DNA from: Reticulitermes lucifugus
Taxonomy: Eukaryota; Arthropoda; Insecta; Blattodea; Rhinotermitidae
DNA length: 64,000 nt
Assembly: GCA_026260175.1 (NCBI GenBank)
Contig: JAKCWW010001123.1
Location: forward strand, 2,133-66,132
Reading direction: 5' to 3'
Part shown: piece by piece, positions 47,220 to 59,380 of the stretch
Layout: each line of letters opens with the position of its first letter
Position numbering within the stretch: the first letter of the stretch is position 1
Program-made: the position numbers and the translations under genes
Notes under the pieces: generated by a model
What the model was told of the DNA's origin: nothing
The model's database searches: none
The model's input: only the letters and a program-made list of their open reading frames with translations

Positions 47220-49440
47220 TATCTGTGTACTGAACTACATAACATTACATCCTCAAGACCGCAGACTTAAAAACTCGCCCCCGTGGGCATCTGAAATCTC
47301 ATACATCCTCCATTTGATCTCACTAGTAAAGTCTAATGAAGCACACGTATTTTAAAGCTCATCTTTCTGCAGTCTTCTTTAGCGTCACGTTGTTTCTTCT
47401 TTTTAGGTCCAAGCTTCTTCAGCATCTGGAGGAAAACAAATTCGATTCATAGAAACTTTCATCTGTAAGTTCGATGCTTTTACATGCGATAAATTTGAAA
47501 GTGACAGGAGAGCAAGGTACCGTAGGGCCACATATTTTATTGTATTACGGGAGGGAGAAAGAGAATAAAATAAAACAAATTAAAATGTTCTGAGGGAGAG
47601 TTTGCTTTATCTGTGCTCTTTAACAAAAATCACGTTCACCCTAAACCGTAACATAACGATTCGGCCAGGGAATTGGAACGGAAAGTCATTAATTCTACAC
47701 CTACTTTTTCTCTTCCTCTACCTGCTGTGTGTCACATTATTATTAGAGACTGTGATGGCATAGAGCTCCTGCCCATTACGTTCCACAGTGATTGCTTCTA
47801 GTTCGTTTATTTCTTTCATCCTTCTTTTTTATGTAATTCTGCCTTTTCTTTACGAGTCTATCCTTCCACCCTTTAGATTTTTCCTTTATTTTCTCTTTTC
47901 TTTTGTTTTTATTCTTTTATTTCTCTCTTTTCTTTCTTTTATTCTTTGTTTCTTCCTTCACTTGCATTTTTCACTTTTCGCCCCTCCTTTCATCTCCCAT
48001 TTTCACCTTTTATCCAATAATGTCGATGTTTGTCTTTTATTCTGTAATAAGCTTGCCGATAGCATTCTGAATATAGATAATGATATTTTGCAAGTCTGTA
48101 TATATAGTAGGGTATGGTTTATGACTGTGTGTTTGTGTGCACTTCAGGAATATAGAACATTTGTAATAATTAAGAACAGGACCAGAAGATGATAGTAATT
48201 TTTAATTGGCTTTCAGTTAGTTGTCACGTGTAACACTGGTAACAGTAGTAAGAGAAGTAAATTGTCAAATTTTCCTTGTAAGCCTTCAACAGCCTTTTCA
48301 CTAGTTCCTAGGAACATTGTTCCCAAGCCTGGGGTCCAAATCAGTGCTATGCGATGACCAGAACTTCTAGCTTAAATTTGTTAGGGGATTTTATAGAATC
48401 TCCGTAAATATCTCTTATCCTCCATTGAGTGCATTGACACTTGAGAAACAATTATGGAAATTGACTTCTTGGAATAGATGACAGAATCCCAACGAGTGGG
48501 TTAGCAAATGACACAACAGATACACTCAAGACCAGTAATTAGAGCTCATCGTAAAGCAAAGCGTAACCACCGCTTACATAATTCGATATAAATAACAAGG
48601 AACTGCCGGAATCTAAGCTTGCCGTAAACGAAACTGCGATCGAGCAGCGGTGATACAATAAATTCAGATTTCCATATAGTAATATTAATGACAAAAAGTT
48701 GCAAAAAAGAAAAAGAAGAACATTGTATTGATGAAGTCCAAAATATCTTGTGACGTTAAGCATTAAAACACCTCTAATTTTGATATGGCAATTTGAGTTA
48801 GTGCGGAGACAGTCATTAATCATATCCAACCTGGAACGTTAAATTAATCCCCAAAAAAGAACAACAGAGAAAAATTCTGGGTTCCACATCATTTCCAAAG
48901 AATTAAAATAATGTTCAATAATTTTTGTATCACTTTCAGATAAAAAGTAATTGTTTTAGTGTGTAAGGTAAAACCGCCTAGAGTATGAATTTAAATCCAA
49001 AATAAGTTGTTTGTACTTTCAAGGCGAAATCCATATTTTCAATCTGAAAGATGAATGGTGAAGAGTAATAAGGGAGGTGCAACTGAATGTTTACTTAGGA
49101 CCAGAATTGTCCCTTCAGCTCGAAATATTGAACACGTATCAAGAAACGTATTTTGATTGTAAACAAAATCCTTCATCCACGTCTCATCCCTGTACACAGA
49201 GCGATGTACAACCATCCACAAACATGTGTACTGTGTTGGTTTCATTACTTGATAAAACTGTAGTACGTGGAAAAATGTATTACAAAAATAATAACTTATT
49301 GTTAGTATTAATATTACTAGTCATAGTGTTAGTGGTAGTAGTAGTAGTAATAATAATATGAAGTATTTCAAATGTGACTTTTAAGAGTCGTTACTTTGAA
49401 AATGTAGCCTCGTACGACAGATATATGGCTGTTTATGCCT
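47220..49440. other. No supported gene
   Basis: The T/C-rich 134-codon frame at 47788-48192 is a low-complexity pyrimidine tract. A short GTAGTAGTAATAATAAT run lies near 49335-49360. Confidence 0.5.
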
Positions 49441-49822
49441 TCGATTTTGGTTATACAGTAGGCCCTCGATTTAACGGACCCCGATTTAACGGACTTCGGA
49501 TTTAACGGACAAAAAATATCTGTCCTAAAGACAAATTTAGAACCGTTTTTTCTATTCGCGAATAGAGCACGCTAAAAGGTTGGGTCAATGATTCAGCATT
49601 GTCTAATTAAGCTAAGAAGTGCATCCGATGTTGGGCTCGGGGCATTTCTTCATCTAGGTGAGGGAGGGGTTAATAGAGGGGGAGTGATTAGCGGTTTGCG
49701 TCAAAACTGTCAGTCTTCCGGTGCAGTTTGTCCTATTTGTTTACGTTTTGGTTGTTTTTGCGTGTTACGTGATTGCGATTTATACAGATTTTATAATAAA
49801 TACGTACTATTTGTCTATCATA

Positions 49823-49933
49823 ATGGCCTCGCGAGATAAAGAAGTAAAGCGTAAACGTGTTAACTTGAGTGTTGCACAAAAATTAGAACTTATTGAGAAG
49901 CTTGAAAGTGGTGTAACCATTGCACGTGTGTGA
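49823..49933 (+). pseudogene. Tigger transposase N-terminus (CENP-B-type helix-turn-helix)
   Basis: Starting at the ATG at 49823 the frame reads MASRDKEVKRKRVNLSVAQK, then LELIEKLESGVTIARV, then TGA. If read on, it gives EIYRVKK. This is the psq-like DNA-binding helix-turn-helix of Tigger/jerky proteins. A frame stop and the internal deletion end it. The remaining sequence resumes at RDGRIKCVFLPP. Confidence 0.85.
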
Positions 49934-49979
49934 GAGATTTATAGAGTCAAAAAGCGCCCTAATGCTGAGAGGTTAGTTA

Positions 49980-50795
49980 GCAGGGATGGGAGAATTAAAT
50001 GTGTTTTTCTGCCTCCTAACACTACTTCACTGATACAGCCGATGGATCAGGGTGTAATCATTACATGTAAGAGGTTGTATAAGAAGAAGTTTTTGGAAGT
50101 GGTGATGGTTGTTTTGGAAGAAACAGAAGACGCAGAAGAAGATACAAGAGGCACCAGGACACTGCAAAATTTACATGCATACAACATCAGATCTGCTATC
50201 TTCAACTTAGCAGCTGCGTGGAAAGATATGAAGATTACTACCTTGGCCAATGCTTGGAAGAAGTTGTTGTACGACGTAGAAACTGAAATGGACTTTGAGG
50301 GAGTTGAGGCCTCTAATTTTCGGGACTCTTTTCTGACGGCCGGCAACAAAATTGCAACTGAGAATGATGTGGAACAGTGGCTTGAAAATGATGAAGGTAA
50401 TCCAGGCTATCAAATTTTTTCTGAAGGTGGACATTGCGGAAAATTTTCTTCATGGAGAACAAGAGGACGATGATGATGACAAAGACGAAAAGTCAGTTGC
50501 ACCTCATTCTAAATTGTCTGTTATAAGACAACATATGGATGACATAATAAATTATATTGAATCATCATCAGACACTGATGTGCTTCCTCATTATGAACAT
50601 TTTAGAAAATTTCGAATTACAGTAATAAGGAGGCAGCACCAAGGTGTAAGGCAACTGAAGCTTGATGATTTCTTCAAGATCACTTCATCAGCTGAAACTG
50701 TTTCACCAGAACCCTCTACCAGCAGGGAATTAACACCTCTCCCTCCATATGACAGTTGTATTTCTGACTCTGAAAATTGCGATTCTTTCAATTAG
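49980..50795 (+). pseudogene. Tigger transposase C-terminal third
   Basis: The frame runs RDGRIKCVFLPPNTTSLIQP then MDQGVIITCKRLYKKKF, which contains the last catalytic acidic region of the DDE domain. It goes on through NLHAYNIRSAIFNLAAAWKD and QWLENDEGNPGYQIFSEG. A one-step frame change near 50400-50430 is needed to continue with the acidic stretch DDDDDKDEK and a tail ending SCISDSENCDSFN, with the stop at 50793-50795. The first two catalytic residues are deleted, so the protein could not catalyse transposition. Confidence 0.85.
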
Positions 50796-51109
50796 GTTGA
50801 GTAAACACTCCATTAGTTATATTGTATAGTTTTTTACTTGTTTAATTAAAATAAAGTTTGGTTCCTGTCTTACCTTTATTTGTATATTTTTAACAGATGT
50901 TTTAGTGGCATGTATAAATTACTCAATGTATATTATAATAATATTTTATTCATACTTATACATTATAATAACATTTTAATACATCCTGTATATTGTAAGT
51001 TCGTTATTAATATATGTTTTAAAAGACATTCGATTTAACGGACTTACGGCAATAGCGGACACCCCTTCCCCCAATTAGTCCGTTAAATCGAGGGCCTACT
51101 GTAATATTA

Positions 51110-52200
51110 AAACCCCTTGTTGAAAGAATAGATGCGATAAGCTTTTCAAACGGCCTCGAATTAAACCAAGGTTTTGAAATTACCCTCTTGATCTTATAAG
51201 GTTATTCAAATTTTGTTGACTGTCAAATACAATTGTTTTGATACGACTGGTAACATCAGGTTTTTGCTAATGTATATTCACTAAATTTATTAGCAATAAC
51301 CAAAGTTTATGTTATAGTATTTTTTATAAGGTAATAAGAATTGGTACTTTAATGTTGTGCGTTATAATATCTAGTGCAACTGTCAGGTTCACTGAGTACA
51401 ATTTGGATACTAGTGCTGTAGGCTGTTAGAATGCTACATGATACTTGTTTTCCAAAGTGGAAGTGCTTTCTTTGTAGCACTGTATCCTTAGTAATAAAAT
51501 TAAGATAATTTGTGTTTATTGTTTTTACTTTCGACACTGAGTAAATGTTTTCGACAGATCCAGTTGTTTGTGGTCGCAACAGACATTAAGTACACCACAA
51601 GTTGATACGCGATCGTATACGGTATATGGATTTTCGTCGAATTATCTTCTAGTACATGTTTTTGTTCATAGATGGCGGGTAGTAATGGAGGTGACATGTA
51701 ATATGTTGCTCCCTGCTGGAAATTTAAAACGAATTCCTATTGCACGTCAGCAGCAGTTTTTAGTTTGGGTTATTATTTTAATTTGTTTCAGTTGTATTGA
51801 TTTCGACGTCTCCTTTGGTCTTTGTTCTAAGTTTTCATGGGCATTTCGATGATTTTTTGAATATTTTTTATTGTTTTCTGCTGACACAAACGTGACCTTA
51901 GATGCATACGTAGAGGCAGTTAAGTGATATTTGTATAAAACGAGGATTGGTGCAGATTCCGATTCTTTGCGTTCTTTATGGAACATTGGACTATGCACAA
52001 AGCCCAGAAACTAGGAAATCCCAAGTATAATAATACTAAACTAGTATAATATTGTCAGCATCATTTACAATGGATAAAGCTTCTTGTTTCGACTCGCGAC
52101 ATGTAAACACTGTTATAAAATCCTATTTCACAAATTTGGAGAATTGTTACTAATTCCCTTACATCTACCATACTTTCAAGACAGTTACAATTGTCTCTTC
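51110..52200. other. No supported gene
   Basis: AT-rich spacer between the Tigger element and the 3' end of the CFAP53-like gene. Confidence 0.5.
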
Positions 52201-52207
52201 CGTGCAA

Positions 52208-52213
52208 TTTATT
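52208..52213 (-). terminator. Candidate polyadenylation signal (AATAAA) for the CFAP53-like gene
   Basis: AATAAA on the minus strand lies about 260 bases after the stop codon. The hexamer is common in AT-rich DNA, so this is only a candidate. Confidence 0.3.
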
Positions 52214-52471
52214 GTATTTTCATATAATGGAAAGACATACAGTATGTGCAAAGATAATATCAAAACATTTTGCATATTACAAAAATATTCATAAACTGAC
52301 AAGAAATTTGGAACACATTTTGGTAAGCTTTTATCGCTGTACTGGATTATACAGAATATTTGAAATATAAAACAACTGAATAGTACAATGACAACATATC
52401 ATTTAATATTTTACAGGAACTTAATAAATTTAAGCAAATATTTAGACAAACCCTTTCCTTTGTACTTGAAA

Positions 52472-52681
52472 TCAAGGATTTTCTGCTGCATCTGCTTTAC
52501 CTTCAGGCACTGGGCATTTGCAAGGACCGTCAAAACTAGCAGAACCCTCTATAATTCTATAGAATGGGTGCGGCTCCATTTCTTCGCGTCTACTTAACAG
52601 CTCTTTGATAAGACGCTTACAACACTCTTCTTCCAGAAGTCCCGCCTTCCACTCTCGCTCTGTGTCCTCTCTTTCTTGAGC
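52472..52681 (-). CDS. CFAP53: CFAP53-like gene, last coding exon
   Basis: The acceptor is TTGTTTATTAG followed by GCTCAAGAAAGAGAGG, and the stop is TGA at 52472-52474. The 69 codons read AQEREDTEREWKAGLLEEEC then CKRLIKELLSRREEMEPHPF, and end in a non-helical tail (GPCKCPVPEG...). The EWKAGLxEE-type end resembles the EFEAG... C-terminus of vertebrate CFAP53 as I remember it. Phase 0 at the acceptor matches the preceding exon. No later coding sequence is needed. The protein family sits inside the A-tubule of ciliary doublets. Confidence 0.8.
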   Translation of the reverse strand, partial: AQEREDTEREWKAGLLEEECCKRLIKELLSRREEMEPHPFYRIIEGSASFDGPCKCPVPEGKADAAENP

Positions 52682-53873
52682 CTAATAAACAAGAAGACAT
52701 GCATACATTTCTTACACCGAGCGAACAAAATGCAGATATAACGGACAAGTAGAATATAAGTATAAAAGTATGAAGATAAGTCTATGTTGAACTAATTCTG
52801 ATAATAGAATCTCAATGTTCTACACCAATAATCCAAAAACCGCCACTGGACATAATTCTGGGCCAGTTCCATGGATCTTCGATCCCCGTATGAACCACCT
52901 TAATATTACCTAACACTGTCTTTGTAGGTATTCCAAGTAGGCCTAATCTTTTTCAAAGAACTTTCCCCACCAAATTTCTGCATAATTTTTTACCTACGAG
53001 TACGTCTCAACCGTCGACAGTATTCTTCAGTTCCCTGTCTAAAAATTATTACATGAGCTATATACGAGGTAACTCATGTGCCATTACTTTTGTAACAGAA
53101 TCTTTAAACTCTCCACACCGTGCATGTGATAGGTTGCTCAAAACATTAACGCTTCTAACTCTAATATAATGGCGTTTGTGCGGATCCATCACGTATCCTC
53201 TACTGCCATCATTAGACAGTACAACCAGTCACCTCATGACGGGAGTAGAGATGTCTACTGAAACGTCATATATGTATCTTATTTAGTTTTATTTGTGGGT
53301 TATTTAACGACACTGCCAGTAACTCTGACTACATAGCGTCGAATAGCAGGATGATTAGCGATTAAGGAACTGGAAGGAAGTGGTCGTGGCCTAATTTGAG
53401 ATAGCCTTACTATCCAGGGATTTGAAGGTACAGTCGTAGAAAAATGACGAATAAGCTCAGAATAGTCGTCGCCTACTCTCAAGTACAAGTCAGAAGTGTT
53501 ACCGTTTAAGTTAACTTGACGGCTATTGTGCGTAAGAAGCAGGCCCTCATCAGACAAGGGGCAGCTGCTGTCGCTGACCTTTGGAAGACCAACAGACTAT
53601 GTATAAGCTTTAATGTTCTACGGCCATCACTATGAAGCAAAATTCTAGGATTCGACACCATAAAGTCCGGTGGATATATCACGATGTTTCGGAGAAACAT
53701 CTCGTCATTTAAACCATAAATATGCAGGTAGCATATTCCCCGAAACATTGGTATATAATGCACTAGAATACATCTTAAAAGAAGGGAATTTTTAATCAAA
53801 ATATTAGTGTGTATTTAAGAGACCAAGGAATGAAAGTGTAAGAATCCATGAGCACTTAAAGGGCCTCACGAAC

Positions 53874-54086
53874 CTTAAGCGTCCTGCTGTATTCAATTTG
53901 ATCCAGAAGGTCCTTGGCGTATTTCTGCTTCATGAGACTGATCTGATTATCGTGCTCAGCAGCTAACCGTACGTTCTGCAGGCGTACCAACTCCTGCAAC
54001 TTTAACTCTTCTTCTTCATCCTTCCTCAGCTTCTCTGCCATCTCCTTGTGATGTTCCACCTGAACCTTCCTCCCCTGCAACACCTC
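53874..54086 (-). CDS. CFAP53: CFAP53-like gene, penultimate coding exon
   Basis: There are 71 codons, phase 0 at both ends. The acceptor is TTCTTGTTGTAG. The donor AAG|GTTCGT is a weak match to consensus but is the only one that keeps the reading frame into the next exon. The alternative GTGAGG four bases on would shift it. The sequence begins EVLQGRKVQVEHHKEMAEKL and ends DLLDQIEYSRTLK. It is entirely charged heptad-like helix, as expected for the trichohyalin/plectin-homology coiled coil. The EVxxxRKxQV opening is the segment most like CFAP53. Confidence 0.8.
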
Positions 54087-54954
54087 CTACAACAAGAATT
54101 ACTTGTTTCTTTGTAGAATGTTTTGCTCAAAGGTTAATTACGGTGGTGGTAGTTGAAAGAGTGAAGATAAATTGGGTAATTTTTTGTTACGGACTAGGAA
54201 GCGAAGGACTAATTTTAAGAAACTTCCTACAAGCCGAGATCGTTAGAGAGATACACTTCTTGCGTTTGGAGTTTGTGACATTGTAAGGTCAGCTACCACA
54301 ACGTGCTTCTTGGGGTGGATGTACTACTTAAGGCCTCTTTCATCTTACGGGGTGTTTGAAAGACCTGTGTTATCAAAGTCAGTTTTATCAAATTTACCTG
54401 CATTGCATATGATATTTTAGAAAGAGAATTATTAAAAGTATGTCAAATTCAATGGCTGTAAAAAAATATCAGTAGAAAGAGAGAATCCTAAATTATAGGT
54501 TAGGTAAATTTCCTAAAGCTGGGTAGTGTGTTATCTTAGAAAAATAAATCTAAATTTGATAGAATCGACACCTCTAAGATAGTATTTACAGTTCTCTATT
54601 TATGTCATGCCCACCATTACGAGGCACATCAACTTATCACAGACAAAGCTGTGGTTGCTGACTGGCATCTGAGTAACGAGATTTTGGTGCAGAGGAAATA
54701 ACGTAGCTCAAATTAATTTCGGTTACATTTAGGTGTAGGTTTTGTGTATCGACTTTGATTATTATTTATTTATTGACAGTCGAATATAAGAAATGTAGTC
54801 GGAAACAAGTGTAAACCGTTTACTCAACAATTTGCTACTTTTTGTGGTGTTCGTTATTTTTGTTAATTATAAAAAGCATGTAACAAGGCTAGAAATGCAT
54901 ATAGGTCTAATATGTTTTCTAAATACATTTTTGATATCTCAATCGCCTTGATTT

Positions 54955-55085
54955 CGTTGAGAGTTGGCCAGCTAGCCAAGAAATTACCCAACCGCATGGA
55001 ACCCTAAGTTCATTACCGTGTTCACAAGAGCTCCTATCCGGACTACATTCTCAGCCAGCTGAATGCAGTAAACACCCTCACAACA
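54955..55085 (-). repeat. LINE 3' end relic, minus strand
   Basis: GGCCAGCTAGCCAAGAAATT, CATTACCGTGTTCACAAGAG and GAATGCAGTAAACACC follow the layout of 59960-60070 and 19430-19500. It lies in intron sequence of the CFAP53-like gene. Confidence 0.45.
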
Positions 55086-55258
55086 TGTTTCTTTAAAACT
55101 GATAAAGGTAAAGTTAAGTATGTCCCTGTGCACGCCACGAAGGCATATGGGGGCGTGGAGATATAGATCCACTCATTCTTAACTCCGGCACGAGGTGAAA
55201 AAGAGTGAGTGTTCTCGGTTGTCCAGACCGTAGCCTACTTACGATAAAATTATTACAT
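55085..55258 (-). repeat. SINE relic (36.3/36.8 kb family), minus strand, internal deletion
   Basis: On the minus strand GTAGGCTACGGTCTGGACAA is the head. After a deletion come GAGTGGATCTATATCTCCAC, ATATGCCTTCGTGGCGTGCA and a TAACTTTACCTTTATC tail. Confidence 0.6.
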
Positions 55259-56164
55259 TATGTTCCCATCCATACCTAGATTTCCCAAATGCTCTCAACC
55301 CTTCAGGCTTTCCGAAAAAAAAATCGTACAAATATTCAGTTTGCCTCCATATGTAATCAGCTCCATCTGACGAAGATTAACCGATGTATCCAATAATATA
55401 TCCTGCCCAGAAGAGATGGTATGTAGTACATTATTTAACATGAACCAGAATGTAGCCTATAGGAATTTGTGAAACTGTACGAATGTAAAAGAGATTCAAA
55501 GCAGGGGAAAATATCTGTTTAAAATCAGATGCAAATGGGAAAATAAAATCAGCAAGACGCAGTCCTTATTGGTGGCTAGGGGGGAATCGAATGAGAGATG
55601 AAGGAATTGCTGGAGAGAAGAGGAAATTCCCTAATGGCAGAGTGATGGTAGCAATGTAGAATATGAGCAGTAAAGCGAGACAGTAGAACAATGGTAGTAG
55701 GTTTCTGTTTAAAGAATCTGTTTAAAGATCTTGGCTTTGTATGGGCACGGATTTATGGAAAGAGCGAGCCACAAATTAGTAAAATCAGTCAACCAATCAA
55801 GCAGTCAGTCAATATATTGTCAGGTTTCTGTTTTAGCTTCACGTTTTGTTGGTGAATTCAATAATTCCAACGTTGGCGGTCTGCTCTTTGTATCCTTCAG
55901 TATAGCACAACTCAACTGAGAGCCTTTTATGCAAACCCCTTTCTTTGGAATAGTGGGTATGAGAAGAGCGCGTGTTGAATTCATAAGAAATTTACACACT
56001 GCGAGTTACTTCAATTTCAGTTACCAGTTATTCTATTGCGTATGACAAAATATATACATATTTCTTTTAAATGTTATCTAACGACCTTGTTAATTGCGAA
56101 GATTATATAGCATCGGTGATGAATTAATGAATACAGAGCACTTGTAGAGTGATACTGATAAGGG

Positions 56165-56298
56165 AAAACTGACGTACTCGGATTGAAACCACTCCCAGTG
56201 CCACTTTGTCCAGTACACATAAGTACTGGGAATAAACCCGGGCCTCCGCGGTGACAGGCTGCGTACTAATTGTGTAAATCATGGCACGGCCTCATCAT
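56165..56298 (-). repeat. SINE fragment (16.6 kb family), minus strand
   Basis: On the minus strand GCCGTGCCATGATTTACAC, CACCGCGGAGGCCCGGGTTT, ATTCCCAGTACTTATGTG and TGGACAAAGTGGCACTGGGA match the 5' half of the 16655-16898 SINE. It lies in a CFAP53-like intron. Confidence 0.65.
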
Positions 56299-57146
56299 GT
56301 ACATGTGGAACAGGTAATTAATATGCACATCTCTAATTCATAATATATGGTGTGGGTATTTAATTATACACATCTTACTAAATATATATCACTAAAGACC
56401 ATCAAATTCTTTAAATTTAACATATGACTTCACAAAATGACAGTAAGTTTGTGCAGAAACTTTCGATTAAGCAACCTATACACTATTTGGCATTAATGGT
56501 GGAATGCATGCAATACGATTGTAAGCTTCAAAAACACTAACTTAAAAACGATGCTGCCCCCCCCCCTCCAATACCGCAATCACTCTCATGCATTAATGAA
56601 AATGAGGCGCATTTTAACATAAACCCACGGACCGTGGTAATGTGATAAGACCAGTCTAATGACGATATTTATGTTGAATATTATAGACCAGTGGCCCATG
56701 TTTTGTAAATGTCTCTATCAACCACGTATTTATTGACATATTCCTCTTAGTTCTTTCTACGTCGTCTTCAACGATATGAACATGACCGTTTTGCGAACTT
56801 GAGAAGGAAACGACAGTGGTAACCTTCATTATAGATTACCATGATTTTGTAAAAATATGTATTCCGCACAATGTTTAGCTAGGTTCGATGGTTTCCGAAT
56901 ATTCGTTTCGAACGGAAGTGTGAAATTTATATTGTGTTTAAAATAGCCTACATTTATAACTGATAGAAGAATTATTAAAAGTTGCGAAGTCTACAAATTC
57001 TTAACAGTAAAATACACCATAAAGAGAGTTAGAACTTTTCATAACAAGCACTGGGCTATTAAAACAACGTTGAAAGCATAAGTAGATCAATCTGAAAGTC
57101 CTCTACAGAGTAACTTATTGAGTTCAGCAGTTTCAAGCCAGCTTAC

Positions 57147-57323
57147 CTCCTTGAGTTTCTGGCGCGCTGCTTTAAGTTTCACCATCCTCTCCTTTCTCTC
57201 TTCCTCTATTCTGTTCCTCTCCTGTTGCAGGATTTTTTCTAACTCTGCTTCCTCTCTTGCTCTCCGCTTTCGTAGTTGTTCCAGGCTGTCGCAGTACATC
57301 TGGTATTCCCGTTTCAGTGTTTC
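57147..57323 (-). CDS. CFAP53: CFAP53-like gene, internal coding exon
   Basis: There are 59 codons, phase 0 at both ends. The acceptor GTCTGTGTTTTCAG and donor GAG|GTAAGC are both good. The sequence begins ETLKREYQMYCDSLEQLRKR, continues RAREEAELEKILQQERNRIE, and ends AARQKLKE. It is highly charged coiled coil. The intron to the next exon is about 3.06 kb and holds SINE and LINE debris. Confidence 0.85.
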
Positions 57324-57547
57324 CTGAAAACACAGACATACGTAATGGATGTTTCATGCTCCGAAAAGTGACCTGGTTCACGCACAAAATGATTCGTAAC
57401 TTTTCTATCACTTGGTTTCTTATACGTGTTTTTGAAATTATGTTACCGTGAAGGAAGAAAGTGTGTCACAAACTAATCTAACACTATATATTCCTTTATT
57501 AAACCCAACTAAATGCACAATATAGTATATATATAACAGTACAGACA

Positions 57548-57593
57548 TTACTCCGACATGTTGCGGCATGAATATGCCATCTTCATGGAGTAA
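57548..57593 (-). ncRNA. Decayed hammerhead motif inside a CFAP53-like intron, sense strand
   Basis: Stem I is a perfect 7-bp pair, TTACTCC with GGAGTAA. The core is ATGAAGA (C3 changed). Stem II is GGCAT/ATGCC around ATTC. GCAACA stands where CGAAAC is expected, and GTC precedes the stem I 3' strand. It lies in the intron between the 59.2 and 57.1 kb exons, on the transcribed strand. With C3 and the GAAA box altered it should not cleave. Confidence 0.5.
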
Positions 57594-58254
57594 ATGTGTC
57601 AAGCTTAAATCCGGCTACAGTTGATAAAATGATGTAAATTTCATAACTTAAAGAGTTTTCTGCAGTTTACAGTTGACATAATAATATTTGTAAATTTTAT
57701 AATATACGAAGTGTTCCGCAGCTAATATCAATATATATATATATAGGTATATAGGTTTTCTAAATATTATGATTATATGTATAAAAAATCATTTCTTAAT
57801 TAGTGGATAGGATTATACAATATCTATACAATGTTTTTAGTTGGTGATTAGTATCTTCTAAGTTGTGGCGATTTATATTCAAACATCTAAATAGTAATAA
57901 ATCCGAAGTAGAAGGTGTCCTGTAAATACATCGTAGTTATAGTTAAAAGTTGACTGGGTGTTAACAATTTAAAATCTAAAATTCTAGAGTTTTAAAGATT
58001 TTAATAATTTTAAAAAATTCTTTGAAAACAATAAAAATGCAATACTGCCATACATGTCTAATGTAGATGATTGGTAAGTACTCGCCCTGTGCGTTGAGTG
58101 GCATTGATGTACGGAGACCAACTGAATACTAGTTTGTGTGTGATTATGAATGTCTTTATGACGGTTGTAATAAATGAACATATTGATGCGAAATGCACGG
58201 ATAAAGCAACTTTAGAGTAATCTAACACTGTCTGTAGTAAAACCTAAGATTTAA

Positions 58255-58530
58255 CACCACACACTCCAAGCCTGGTACTGGACACGATCATGGGCCATAT
58301 TCGTGTACGTTTGTTCCTCACAACATGCCTTCCTAATATACATCTCAGGGTTAACCTCCATCTCCTTGTCGCTCTTTCAAACATACTTTCCCAGCAAGTT
58401 TCCCCACAACATTTTATTTTCATTCCTAGTCTCTCGAAATGTGGGAGCGTCAACCTCCTGGAAACCTAAGGGCCTGTCCAGGCCTGTAATGGGATTGCTT
58501 TACCTTTACCTTTACCTATTCCCTCCAACC
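58255..58530 (+). repeat. SINE-like repeat with (CTTTAC)n tail
   Basis: The segment ends GGGCCTGTCCAGGCCTGTAA, TGGGATTGCTTTACCTTTAC, CTTTACC. The TGGGATTxCTTTACCTTTAC end is shared with other window repeats. Part of the body (ACTGGACACGATCATGGGCC) resembles 52848-52870. Confidence 0.5.
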
Positions 58531-59201
58531 TACGCAAATACCCAGCAAATTGTAGCCTTCTTGCACTATTTTTACAAGACCAGATGACATATACAAGTGA
58601 CGATCTTCCTAGTTAATATACTGTATTGGTTACTTATTTACTTCCGTCTTCTTAGGCTAAATTATATCCCTGAATACAGCATGTAGAAAATTTCTTTAAA
58701 GTACAAAATTATCTACTTTTTGAACCCGTACAAAACCATTTTTTCATAATTATTCAGTTTTTCGTAAAGTAGACGGTTGAGAAAATAATCCAAGGGATTT
58801 AAAACAAAATCCTAATGAAAATATTTTGATTTCTGTAATATGAGTTAGTAGCCATTTCACAATACAGCCTAGCGAGGAATTCCATGATTTATGAGTATAC
58901 GTCTTATTTCATGTGACCTTGTTTTCATTAGTCAAGGACTTTTTGATATTCTGAAGATGATTCTATGATTAGATAGAAAAGGGCTGCATTTTGGTGGGGT
59001 ATCTTAAATAGAAAACGGTTGTTGAGAAGACCGTGTTAAGATTACGTACGGTATTGAGCGTATATGTTGCAAATTAACTACTGTAGGATACTTCTAAAGA
59101 ATCCGAAAGATTAAACCTTTTATTCCTCTCTCTAATATTATTAGTGTAGTGATTTTCAGTACGTTCTTTGAAATGCATTTAAAATAGGTTGGTCTTCTCA
59201 C

Positions 59202-59380
59202 TTTGTAGACATTCTTGGATGTTATTTCCTTCTCGAGCTCAGCCTGGGTGACTTTGAGGAACGTCTTCTCCAATGATGCTTCGTCCTTGGCCATGCGGTT
59301 CAGGAACTCTTCACGCTCCTTGATCTGTTGCATCAGGTCATTGAATATTTTCTCTCTGGCTTTAATCTTCTTTTCGACAG
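59202..59380 (-). CDS. CFAP53: CFAP53-like gene, most upstream exon found
   Basis: The acceptor is GTTTTTTCAG and the donor AAA|GTGAGA. It opens with two bases completing a split codon, then 59 codons: VEKKIKAREKIFNDLMQQIK, EREEFLNRMAKDEASLEKTF, ending ITSKNVYK. The ATG inside (MQQIKE...) is not the start, because the open frame continues upstream to a proper acceptor. The preceding exon must end one base into a codon. I did not find it between 59381 and 64000, so the N-terminal half of the protein (roughly 250 residues in relatives) is probably outside the window. MNS1 or CFAP45 are alternatives within the same coiled-coil family. Confidence 0.8.

Larger units (their letters stand above)
49456..51101 (+). 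mobile_element. Internally deleted Tigger (pogo/Tc1-mariner) element with intact ends
   Basis: Both ends are CAGTAGGCCCTCGATTTAAC followed by GGAC, and each is flanked by TA (49454-49455 and 51102-51103), the expected pogo target duplication. The left end carries three direct GATTTAACGGAC copies. The right end has the motif twice in inverse orientation. Two coding remnants lie inside. Total length is 1646 bases against about 2.5-3 kb for complete relatives, so most of the transposase is gone. With intact ends it could have been mobilised in trans. Confidence 0.92.

Noticed and set aside
47788-48192. 134-codon plus-strand ORF, hydrophobic and Phe/Leu/Ser-rich
   Set aside because: It is a translated pyrimidine-rich tract (TTC, TTT, CTT). 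Its membrane-like character is a composition artefact.
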